From: Thauera sp.
Lineage (GTDB): Bacteria > Pseudomonadota > Gammaproteobacteria > Burkholderiales > Rhodocyclaceae
Reading direction: 5' to 3'
DNA length: 10,054 nucleotides
Assembly: GCA_003446655.1 (NCBI GenBank)
Contig: DMCZ01000198.1
Location: forward strand, 1 to 10,054
Shown in pieces: positions 1 to 5,775 of the stretch (position 1 is the first letter of the stretch; every line of letters begins with the position of its first letter). Position numbers and translations under genes: made by a program. The notes under the pieces were generated by a model. The model worked only from the letters and a program-made list of their open reading frames with translations. It was not told where the DNA came from and made no database searches.

Positions 1-437
1 CCCTCGGCGACACCGGCAAGTTCGAAGCCCTGCGCGCGATGCGCTTTTTCCACCGCTTCGCCGACGCCGAGCTGTGGGAAGTCATCGCCTTCTCGCGCTT
101 CAGCAGCACCCGCGCCGGTACCGTGATCATGAAGGAAGGCGAACGCGGCGACGCCATCTGCTTCGTGATCGAAGGCGAAGCGCGGGTGAAGAAGCACGGC
201 CACCTGCTCGGCGTGCTCAACCCGGGTGACTGCTTCGGCGAGATCGCGGCGTTCTCGACCGTGCGCGGCGTGCGCTCGGCCTCGGTCGAGGCCGCCACCG
301 ACATCGCGCTCGTCACCATCCGCGCCAACGCGCTCAAGCGCGCCAGCGACACCTGCCGCATGCACTTCTACCAGGCCTTCCTCGAGGTGCTCGCCACGCG
401 CCTGTCACAAACCAGCGCCCGGATTGCCAGCCTATGA
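1..437 (+). CDS. Cyclic-nucleotide-binding (Crp-type effector) domain protein, 3' part only
   Basis: The reading frame is open from the left edge (first full codon at base 3) to the TGA at 435-437, so the start lies outside the window. The visible 144 residues form a cNMP-binding beta-roll. A short helix with 'ALRAMRFFHRF' is followed by strands around 'GTVIMKEGERGDAICFVIEG' and the phosphate-binding-cassette-like 'GDCFGEIAAFS'. The ATG at 39 is therefore probably internal. The sequence ends soon after the C-terminal helix of the domain, so there is no helix-turn-helix and this is not a Crp/Fnr regulator. The domain more likely ends a larger protein; a fused serine/threonine kinase is one possibility, but nothing visible proves it. 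The 3' end overlaps the fructosamine kinase start by ATGA, which suggests cotranscription and translational coupling. Whether it binds cAMP, cGMP or neither cannot be told from this fragment. Confidence 0.8.
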   Translation, partial: LGDTGKFEALRAMRFFHRFADAELWEVIAFSRFSSTRAGTVIMKEGERGDAICFVIEGEARVKKHGHLLGVLNPGDCFGEIAAFSTVRGVRSASVEAATDIALVTIRANALKRASDTCRMHFYQAFLEVLATRLSQTSARIASL

Positions 438-1384
438 ACGCCACGACGTCGCCCCCCGAACCGCCCCGGCCCGATCTCGCCCACCCGGCCCTGCCGGCCA
501 TCGAGCACGCGATCCGCGCCCACGTCGGCAACGCCTTTCACATCTCCAGCGCCCGCCCTGTCGGCGGCGGCAGCATCCACACCGCACTGCGCGTGGAAGA
601 CGCCACCGGCCGCGCGTATTTCGTCAAGGTCGGCGACGCCACCTGCGCGCCGATGTTCGAAGCCGAGGCCGATGGCCTCGCCGCGATTGCCGCGAGCGCG
701 AGCCTGCGAACGCCTGCGGTGATTGCCCGCAGCAGCGAAGCGCCGCACGCCTTCCTCGTCCTCGAATACCTCGAATTGCGCCCCCTGCAGTCCGCCGAAG
801 AGGGCGCCCGCTATGCCGACGCGCTGGTACGCCTGCACCGCGACCGCGGCCACGGCTTCGGCTGGCACCGTGACAACTTCATCGGCCGCACGCCGCAAGC
901 GAACGCGCCCCACGCCAACTGGGCGCACTTTTTCGTCGAACATCGCCTGCGTCCGCAGTTCGCGCTGGCCCGTGCCAGCGGCTTCGGCAACGAACTCCAC
1001 CGCGAGGGCGAACGCCTCTTCGACCGCGTCCCCGCCCTCTTCCTCGACTACCGCCCTCAGGAAAGCCTGCTCCACGGCGACCTCTGGCACGGCAACGCCG
1101 CCGTGCTGGCCGATGGCACGCCCGTCGTCTTCGACCCCGCAGTGCATCGCGGGGACCGCGAATCGGATCTCGCGATGAGCGAACTCTTCGGTGGCTTTCC
1201 GTCGAGCTTCTACGCCGAGTACCGCAAGGCCTGGCCGCTGCACGAGGACTACGAGCAGAGGAAACTGCTTTACAGCCTGTACCACGTGCTCAACCACCTG
1301 AACCTGTTCGGGCGCGGGTATCTGCGGGAAGCGATGCGGCTGGCCACGCGCTTGAATGAGGAATTGGGGCGGCGGCGGGATTGA
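434..1384 (+). CDS. Fructosamine kinase family protein (FN3K/YniA-like)
   Basis: This 316-aa protein has the fructosamine/ketosamine-3-kinase fold, related to aminoglycoside and choline kinases. Visible motifs are the glycine-rich 'VGGGSIH' (43-49), the probable ATP-binding lysine in 'YFVKV' (K65), the catalytic loop 'HGDLWHGN' (214-221, base D216, metal ligand N221) and the Mg-binding 'FDPAVHRGDRESDLAM' (233-248, D234). Length is near that of known bacterial members (about 290 aa), with a short proline-rich N-terminal extension. Family members phosphorylate ketosamines on glycated proteins or small amines so that the adduct falls off, a cytosolic repair reaction. Exact substrate is unknown. 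The ATG at 434 overlaps the upstream stop, and no strong Shine-Dalgarno is seen, consistent with coupling. The gene converges with the nucleotidyltransferase across a 64-bp gap. Confidence 0.9.
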   Translation: MNATTSPPEPPRPDLAHPALPAIEHAIRAHVGNAFHISSARPVGGGSIHTALRVEDATGRAYFVKVGDATCAPMFEAEADGLAAIAASASLRTPAVIARSSEAPHAFLVLEYLELRPLQSAEEGARYADALVRLHRDRGHGFGWHRDNFIGRTPQANAPHANWAHFFVEHRLRPQFALARASGFGNELHREGERLFDRVPALFLDYRPQESLLHGDLWHGNAAVLADGTPVVFDPAVHRGDRESDLAMSELFGGFPSSFYAEYRKAWPLHEDYEQRKLLYSLYHVLNHLNLFGRGYLREAMRLATRLNEELGRRRD

Positions 1385-1394
1385 GGCTGAGACG

Positions 1395-1441
1395 CCCAAG
1401 CTTGGGATCGGGATTTCAAGCGCATCGGGTCCATGCGGACC
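1395..1441. other. Dyad symmetries between convergent genes (possible weak terminator)
   Basis: The 64-bp gap between two convergent genes holds a perfect 12-bp palindrome CCCAAGCTTGGG (1395-1406) and a small stem GGTCC-ATGC-GGACC (1428-1441). Neither is followed by a clear T-run on either strand, so an intrinsic terminator is not shown. They may still help transcript ends form for both genes. Confidence 0.25.
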
Positions 1442-1448
1442 ACTTGAC

Positions 1449-2537
1449 TCATCGAGCCCCGCGCAGCGCCAGCCTTCTCCACCCTTTTTCGAGACCATGC
1501 CGCAACAGCAGCCCGGTCGGCATGCGCATGCGGTGGTAGCGCCACTTTGCCAACTGGCTCGCACACAAGCCGCCCAAACCCAACCCCGCCTCAGGTAATC
1601 GCGGCAACAGCGTGCGGGGCAACATCCAGTCCATCAAGCGCCGGGCGGTCATTGGCGGAGGCGCAGGCCACAGCACGGAAGGAACCGGCGTCCCAAGCCA
1701 ACGCTGGCAGGCATGCAAGGCAAACCAGAACAAGCGATCCGCACCAAACTGCGATACGCGCGATACGAGCGCTCGCAGCGCAGCATCTTCGCCGGGCAAC
1801 GCACGCACCATCGCATCGATATCGACCAGATCCCGCAAGCGGCCATCGAGCTCAGTGTCCTGAAAGAGATGGACCACCGCATGAATCAACTGGTCTGCCG
1901 GATCGAGCACAAAGTAGCGCGAGTCGGGAAGCGCGCGCCGTGATGCCCAGAGTGCTGCCGGATCAGGCCGGCAACGGCTGGTCACCGGCGCGATACCATG
2001 GTGGAGGTCAAGTTCCAGCGCATGGCCCTTCGCCTGCATGGGGGGGAGTTCGTGGCTCCACTCGCGGTAGTAGCGTTGGTCATAGGGGTCGGTCACCGTC
2101 GAGCGCCAGCCCCCTTCGACCAAAGCTGCCTCAGTCGCATCGAGATCCTCCCGGCGTACCAGCAGGTCGATATCGGCCGACAGTCGTCCTTCGGCAAGTG
2201 GTAGGTGCTGCGTATGGTAGGCCGCGCCCTTGATCAGCACGACCTCGATCCCCGCAGGCAATTGCGAACACAGCGAACGCAACTCCATGTCGAGCAGATG
2301 GCGGCGCCAGGCCGCGAAGTTCATCGCAGCCTCCAGATGCCCACGCGGCTGTAAGGGCACCGCGTTCCAACAGTCCGGATTCGCCAGCAGACGGTGACCA
2401 AGCGTCGCATGGATGCGTGCCGCCCGGGCAAGGCGGATCACCGCCTCCCAGTCCGGTAGGGTGAGGCCCTGAGCAAGCCGGGCATCCTGCAGGATACCCA
2501 GCAGGCACACCAGCGGTGGTGACAGGCGCTCAGCCAT
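1449..2537 (-). CDS. Nucleotidyltransferase family protein of an HPr-rel-A-type cassette
   Basis: A 362-aa protein of the NTP_transf_5-like nucleotidyltransferase group. The diagnostic pieces are 'LIKGAAY' (101-107), 'SADIDLLV' (120-127) with the paired aspartates D122 and D124 expected to hold metal, and 'GHALELDLHHGI' (171-182), which can supply the third carboxylate. The helical N-terminal part (1-95) and a basic C-terminal tail (about 310-362) have no motif I recognise. Family members presumably transfer a nucleotide to an unknown acceptor, but I know of no proven reaction for this branch. The start ATG has a good Shine-Dalgarno (GGGGAG, about 5-7 bases upstream) and overlaps the kinase stop by 8 bases, so it is last in the operon and coupled to the kinase. 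Its partners suggest it acts on the same substrate as the PqqD-like and kinase proteins. Confidence 0.85.
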   Translation of the reverse strand: MAERLSPPLVCLLGILQDARLAQGLTLPDWEAVIRLARAARIHATLGHRLLANPDCWNAVPLQPRGHLEAAMNFAAWRRHLLDMELRSLCSQLPAGIEVVLIKGAAYHTQHLPLAEGRLSADIDLLVRREDLDATEAALVEGGWRSTVTDPYDQRYYREWSHELPPMQAKGHALELDLHHGIAPVTSRCRPDPAALWASRRALPDSRYFVLDPADQLIHAVVHLFQDTELDGRLRDLVDIDAMVRALPGEDAALRALVSRVSQFGADRLFWFALHACQRWLGTPVPSVLWPAPPPMTARRLMDWMLPRTLLPRLPEAGLGLGGLCASQLAKWRYHRMRMPTGLLLRHGLEKGWRRLALRGAR

Positions 2538-3477
2538 TGGCTCTCCCCGGGAGTGCGGTGACCAGCCTTCGCAAGGTCTCCACCGCGTCTTCGAGTCGGC
2601 TGTAGGTCAGTTGGTAAGCTGGGCATGCACCGGCCAGATCGGCCACGGCATCGAAGCCGATGCGTCCGAGCAAACCGTAGTTGAAACTATTGAAGGCGAG
2701 CCGCGTGAACGCCTGCTCGGGCACCTGCGGCTGCAAGTCGAGCGCAGCCCCCTCCCGCCAGGCTGGAAAGACGATCACGGCGGGGCTTGCAGGCTGATGC
2801 ACCGCCGCGACGCTCGCCACATCAGGTGCAAGGTGTGCGACATCGCCCTTGCGCGTTGCGGCGAAAGTCGGGCCGATCTCCGCTCGCGGGCCGAAGCGAC
2901 GAATCACATCGATCGACGCATTCTTCAACGCCACAGGCTTCAGCATGGGGAGCAGATCCCCGCTTCGCGGACGCAACACGCCGAACTCGTCCGACAACAA
3001 GCGAAAGCCCGAAAGCATCAGCGCCGCGGTCAGGGTACTCTTGCCCGACCCGGGGATCGCCGGCAGGATCAGCGCCCGGTTTTCGAGCGCGAGCACGCCG
3101 GCATGCAGCAGCACGTACTGGTTGAAGCGCTGCGCGAAGGTCCAGTTCAGCCCCCACTCGTAATGCGGAAAAGCATGACTGGCGGCAAACGGATCGAAGG
3201 GCTGGACGCGATCGATCAAGAAGCGGGATTGAGGACGTACCCAGCGGCGAAGGCCTTCACCTCGGCCCAGCTCGATGTGGAAATCGACAAATGCCGCATC
3301 GCCGCTCAGTTCGAAATGACGGTACAGCTGGAAGAACGCATCAGCAAAGGCTGGTACATCACTACGCACCCGCGCAATGCAAGCACCGTAATCGATGCAC
3401 AGACCGCTCGTGCGCAGGTTATGAGCCAGCTCTTTTCTGGCTGGCTCGAGCTCAGCGCCAGCGATGGGGCAACTCAT
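2530..3477 (-). CDS. HPr-kinase-related kinase (HprK-related kinase A type)
   Basis: A 315-aa P-loop protein. The Walker A motif 'AIPGSGKST' is at 140-148 (K146) and the Walker B-like 'LLSDEFGVL' at 160-168 (D163, E164). This P-loop followed within about 20 residues by 'SDE' is the arrangement of HPr kinase/phosphorylase relatives. Upstream are 'YEWGLNW' (106-112) and 'LLHAGVLA' (123-130), the latter as in other HprK-like proteins. It lacks the known N-terminal domain of true HprK, and no HPr or PTS gene is nearby, so classical carbon-catabolite control is unlikely. Other HprK homologues phosphorylate non-HPr targets, for example lasso-peptide kinases that act on a C-terminal serine. The start ATG overlaps the PqqD-like stop by ATGA and the 3' end overlaps the nucleotidyltransferase by 8 bases. 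The family assignment is firm; the substrate is inferred to be the 173-aa protein of the same operon. Confidence 0.88.
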   Translation of the reverse strand: MSCPIAGAELEPARKELAHNLRTSGLCIDYGACIARVRSDVPAFADAFFQLYRHFELSGDAAFVDFHIELGRGEGLRRWVRPQSRFLIDRVQPFDPFAASHAFPHYEWGLNWTFAQRFNQYVLLHAGVLALENRALILPAIPGSGKSTLTAALMLSGFRLLSDEFGVLRPRSGDLLPMLKPVALKNASIDVIRRFGPRAEIGPTFAATRKGDVAHLAPDVASVAAVHQPASPAVIVFPAWREGAALDLQPQVPEQAFTRLAFNSFNYGLLGRIGFDAVADLAGACPAYQLTYSRLEDAVETLRRLVTALPGRANG

Positions 3478-3728
3478 GCCTGAATCACACCGATGCGCTC
3501 AAGTGCCAAACAAAGCGGCCCCAGATCAACATCGTCGATGTCGCCCAGCTCGTGCTCAAGCGCTGCGCCGAGGCGCTCGCGCGTTACCGCCCCCTCGACG
3601 GAGATTCGCTCGGCAATTGCCGCGACGAAGGCCAGATCCGGCGGAAGGAGGTGAGTTTCCCAACTCAGAGGGTCGAAAACGACCGCTGCGTCACCCAGGT
3701 GGCGAATGACGGCCCGCGAGCCTTGCAC
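3474..3728 (-). CDS. PqqD-family peptide chaperone (HPr-rel-A type)
   Basis: With the GTG start chosen here this is an 84-aa protein. The core 'DAAVVFDPLSWETHLL' (13-28) is the typical PqqD beta-hairpin ('VVYxPxSGxTHLL'), followed by helices and a C-terminal 'LCLALERIGVI' (72-82). PqqD domains bind leader parts of ribosomally made peptides and hand them to modifying enzymes, so its presence implies a peptide or protein substrate. Its stop overlaps the kinase ATG by four bases. The start is uncertain. The frame stays open to an ATG at 3842, but that would overlap the upstream gene by 104 bases. The GTG at 3728 lies 10 bases past that gene's stop and fits the family length, though it has no purine-rich Shine-Dalgarno; a TTG at 3767 is another option. 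Translation may rely on coupling to the upstream stop. Confidence 0.75.
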   Translation of the reverse strand: MQGSRAVIRHLGDAAVVFDPLSWETHLLPPDLAFVAAIAERISVEGAVTRERLGAALEHELGDIDDVDLGPLCLALERIGVIQA

Positions 3729-3738
3729 CGGGGAGGGA

Positions 3739-4260
3739 TCAGGAAAGAGTGATGACGTTCTCGACAAGCGTATCGCCGGTGAGCGAGTTCCAGCACGAAG
3801 CACCTGCGATCGGGTTTTGAGCACCGATCGACGAGCTGTCAAGGATCAAACCGACAGGCTGGTCCCCCCTGTAGTCAACCAGCACGTAGAAATATTGACC
3901 GGGCAGGAGCGTTTCTTGAGTGGTCTGAGTCAGCGGCACAGCCACGCCGGCAATGACGGCGTAATTCACGTTATTGTTGATGTTGTACTTGAACCCGCTG
4001 TAATCCTTCGTTCCATTCTGGCCCTCCACCTTCCCCTTGAAGGTGTACATCTGCAGCTGTGCTCGCATCCAGCGGTCAGTGGCTGTCGTCACGGCGAATG
4101 CAGGACTGCTGTCGAAGGCGTCCGCACTTTTCTGGTCACACATGGCACTGGAGGCAGCGAGTGCAGACCCGCTGGGCAACGTCAGCACGACGGGTGCAAC
4201 GGCAGCCGACTTGATCAGGCGCCGGCGCTTTTCCTGGCTGGTGTTGTCGGAGGCGGACAT
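3739..4260 (-). CDS. Tat-type secreted protein of unknown function, candidate substrate of the cassette
   Basis: I do not recognise a named family for this 173-aa protein. The N-terminus reads as a twin-arginine signal: 'KRRRLIK' at 11-17, a short hydrophobic stretch 'SAAVAPVVLTLPSGSALA' at 18-35, and a likely signal-peptidase site after ALA (residue 35). The mature part has only two cysteines, C41 and C156, which could form a disulphide in the periplasm. It is rich in Asn, Thr, Tyr and Val with probable beta-structure, including 'KYNINNNVNYAVIAG' (91-105). The C-terminus carries 'GASCWNSLTGD' (153-163) and ends in 'TLS'. The ATG at 4260 is preferred over a GTG at 4293 because GAGAG lies 7 bases upstream. 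Base composition is lower than in the neighbours (40% G+C at 3961-4020). It heads the PqqD/kinase/nucleotidyltransferase operon, so it is inferred to be their target. Confidence 0.8.
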   Translation of the reverse strand: MSASDNTSQEKRRRLIKSAAVAPVVLTLPSGSALAASSAMCDQKSADAFDSSPAFAVTTATDRWMRAQLQMYTFKGKVEGQNGTKDYSGFKYNINNNVNYAVIAGVAVPLTQTTQETLLPGQYFYVLVDYRGDQPVGLILDSSSIGAQNPIAGASCWNSLTGDTLVENVITLS

Positions 4261-4283
4261 AAGGTATCTCTCAGTCTCTGTAG

Positions 4284-4310
4284 CTCGGGGCACAGGATAA
4301 ACAGCCCGAG
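4284..4310 (-). promoter_or_regulatory. Leader hairpin just upstream of the secreted-protein ribosome binding site
   Basis: On the minus strand CTCGGG (4305-4310) can pair with CCCGAG (4284-4289) around a 15-base loop. The stem ends about 12 bases before the GAGAG Shine-Dalgarno (4268-4272). If transcribed, it could affect access to the ribosome binding site or protect the transcript end. This is structure seen in sequence only. Confidence 0.35.
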
Positions 4311-4325
4311 TCTATCGTGGCCGGT

Positions 4326-4354
4326 ATTTCATCACAGTGAAGATCCGGTAGCAA
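4326..4354 (-). promoter_or_regulatory. Weak candidate promoter with a dyad in its spacer
   Basis: Minus-strand TTGCTA (4349-4354, 4/6 match to the -35) and TGAAAT (4326-4331, 4/6 match to the -10) are 17 bases apart. The spacer contains the dyad TCAC-A-GTGA (4332-4340). Direct repeats of CCGGTA (4321-4326 and 4345-4350) flank it. A repressor bound here would block the promoter, but both hexamers are weak. It would place the start of transcription about 60 bases before the secreted-protein gene. Confidence 0.3.
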
Positions 4355-4376
4355 AAAACGCGCCTCCACGACGCGT
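4353..4376 (-). terminator. Terminator-like hairpin with T6, minus direction
   Basis: Reading leftward, ACGCG (4372-4376 side) pairs with CGCGT (4358-4362 side) around a 9-base loop, followed directly by six T (4353-4358). The stem is only five base pairs but GC-rich. It could end the grxD transcript, or act as an attenuator if the cassette promoter lies further upstream. Confidence 0.45.
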
Positions 4377-4415
4377 GATCTCTCAAAGCGCTTATCGATC
4401 AGCAGCTTGTGATGC

Positions 4416-4436
4416 CGCCCCTACTCTTACGGGGCG
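4416..4436. other. GC-rich inverted repeat downstream of grxD
   Basis: CGCCCC (4416-4421) and GGGGCG (4431-4436) form a 6-bp stem with a 9-base loop. No T-run follows on either strand. An isolated T8 tract on the minus strand (4457-4464) precedes it in the direction of grxD transcription and has no convincing stem of its own. The pair may form part of the grxD 3' end. Confidence 0.3.
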
Positions 4437-4500
4437 ACAACAGATGAGCCCGATGTAAAAAAAACCGACAACTCGCGCTACGTCCTCCGCCTGAAAACGC

Positions 4501-4836
4501 TCAAGCCTGGCTCTGGCTCACCACCCCCGCATCCTTCAGCATCTGCTGCAGCTCGCCGCTCTCGTACATCTCACGCATGATGTCGCTGCCGCCGACGAAC
4601 TCGCCCTTGATGTACAGCTGCGGAATCGTCGGCCAGTTGGAGAAGTCCTTGATGCCCTGGCGGATGTCGTTGTCGGCGAGCACGTTGACCGCGAGCACCT
4701 CGCGCACGCCACAGCCCTTGAGGATCTGCACCGCGGTGGAGGAGAAGCCGCACTGCGGGAACTGGGGCGTGCCCTTCATGTACAGCACCACGTCGTTGTT
4801 GGTGACCTGATCGCGGATGACGTCCTGGATGTTCAT
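4501..4836 (-). CDS. grxD: Monothiol glutaredoxin, Grx4/GrxD type
   Basis: A 111-aa single-domain monothiol glutaredoxin. It carries the CGFS active site (29-32) after 'VVLYMKGTPQFPQ', the cis-proline segment 'WPTIPQLYIKGEFVGG' and the glutathione-contact 'GGSDIM'. Length matches E. coli GrxD (115 aa). CGFS glutaredoxins bind a [2Fe-2S] cluster between two monomers and glutathione, and deliver clusters to apoproteins in the cytosol, often with BolA-like partners; they are poor general disulphide reductases. The gene follows prmC by 78 bases and has its own promoter in that gap, so it need not depend on the hemA operon. AGG about 11 bases before the ATG is a weak ribosome binding site. Confidence 0.96.
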   Translation of the reverse strand: MNIQDVIRDQVTNNDVVLYMKGTPQFPQCGFSSTAVQILKGCGVREVLAVNVLADNDIRQGIKDFSNWPTIPQLYIKGEFVGGSDIMREMYESGELQQMLKDAGVVSQSQA

Positions 4837-4872
4837 GGTTGATACCTGAAAAGTCGAGTTAAACAGTCAAGA

Positions 4873-4902
4873 ATTCTAGGCGGCCGCGCTCGATAGCGTC
4901 AA
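4873..4902 (-). promoter_or_regulatory. Probable sigma-70 promoter of grxD
   Basis: Minus strand: TTGACG (4897-4902, 5/6 match to the -35), an 18-base spacer and TAGAAT (4873-4878, 5/6 match to the -10). It lies wholly in the prmC-grxD gap and gives a leader of about 30 bases before the grxD ATG. Confidence 0.6.
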
Positions 4903-4914
4903 CAGGTGATGGGG

Positions 4915-5775
4915 TCAGCCCTTGCGTCCGAGCCAGCGCCCGCCTGAGACGCGCTCGATGCCCGCGAGGTCCTTCCAGGAGGCAATTGCGGCGAAGCCGG
5001 CGTCGGCCAGCAGTCCGCGGGCAGCGACAGCCTGGTCGTAACCATGCTCGAGGAACAGCCAGCCCCCGTCGATCAACCGCGCCGGAGCGCCGGCGAGGAT
5101 CTCGGCGAGGTCGTCCAGCCCCTGCGGTCCGGCGGCGAGCGCGCCGCGCGGCTCGAAGCGCACGTCGCCCTGCTCCAGGTGCGGGTCGGCGGCGGCGATG
5201 TAGGGCGGGTTGGAGACGATGAGGCCAAACTGCTCGTCGCCGAGCGCGGCGAACCAGTCGCTCTGCACGAAGGACACGCTCGCCCCCAGCCTGGCGGCGT
5301 TGGCCATCGCCACCCACAGGGCCTCGCGCGAGCGGTCGAGCGCGATCACGTCGGGCGCGTCCATCTCCAGCGCCAGCGTCACCGCCAGCGCGCCGCTGCC
5401 GGTTCCCATGTCGAGCACGCGCACGCCGCGCTGACCGGCGAAGTGGGCGAGCGCGAGTTCGACCAGCAGCTCGGTCTCGGGGCGCGGGATCAGCACCGCC
5501 GGCGTGACCATGAACTCGCGGCCATAGAACTCGCGGGTGCCGGTGAGATAGGCCACCGGCTCGCCTGCCACACGGCGCTCGACCAGGCCGCGGTAGTTCG
5601 CCCAGTCCTCGGCGGCGAGTTTCTGTTCCGGCCACGCCACCAGGCGCGCCGCCGGGCACTGCAGCACATGGCGCAGCAGCACGCGTGCATCCATCTGGTC
5701 GATCTGGGCGCGTGCCCAGGCGAGCGCGCCGGCGATATCGACCTCGCCTGTGGGCGGAAGCGTGGACGTAGTCAT
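4915..5775 (-). CDS. prmC: Peptide chain release factor N5-glutamine methyltransferase
   Basis: This 286-aa protein (usual length about 280) has the N-terminal helical release-factor-binding region with 'GEPVAYLTG' (71-79) and 'LIPRPETE' (95-102), then the class I methyltransferase domain. The S-adenosylmethionine loop is 'DMGTGSG' (122-128) and the catalytic 'NPPY' is at 189-192, which holds the target glutamine amide. It methylates the glutamine of the GGQ motif in class 1 release factors, which raises the rate of peptide release. The ATG overlaps the prfA stop by one base (TGATG), so it is translationally coupled to its own substrate. Confidence 0.97.
   Translation of the reverse strand: MTTSTLPPTGEVDIAGALAWARAQIDQMDARVLLRHVLQCPAARLVAWPEQKLAAEDWANYRGLVERRVAGEPVAYLTGTREFYGREFMVTPAVLIPRPETELLVELALAHFAGQRGVRVLDMGTGSGALAVTLALEMDAPDVIALDRSREALWVAMANAARLGASVSFVQSDWFAALGDEQFGLIVSNPPYIAAADPHLEQGDVRFEPRGALAAGPQGLDDLAEILAGAPARLIDGGWLFLEHGYDQAVAARGLLADAGFAAIASWKDLAGIERVSGGRWLGRKG

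Noticed and set aside
368..1564. Long minus-strand open frame of 398 codons
   Set aside because: It is the antisense of the well-supported fructosamine kinase gene, has no recognisable motif, and long antisense frames are expected at this G+C.
2530..3477. Classical HPr kinase/phosphorylase of a PTS regulatory operon
   Set aside because: The N-terminal HprK domain is absent, no HPr, EI or EIIA genes are nearby, and the neighbours are PqqD-like and nucleotidyltransferase genes.
2611..3483. Plus-strand open frame of 290 codons
   Set aside because: Antisense of the HprK-like kinase, which has a clear Walker A motif and operon overlaps in its favour.
3739..4260. Lipoprotein reading of the secreted protein, using C41
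   Set aside because: The residues before C41 (SSAM) do not form a good lipobox, and an ALA cleavage site lies just upstream after a Tat-type signal.
4457..4464. T8 tract on the minus strand as grxD terminator
   Set aside because: I could not find a convincing stem directly before it, so it is only mentioned as part of the leader.
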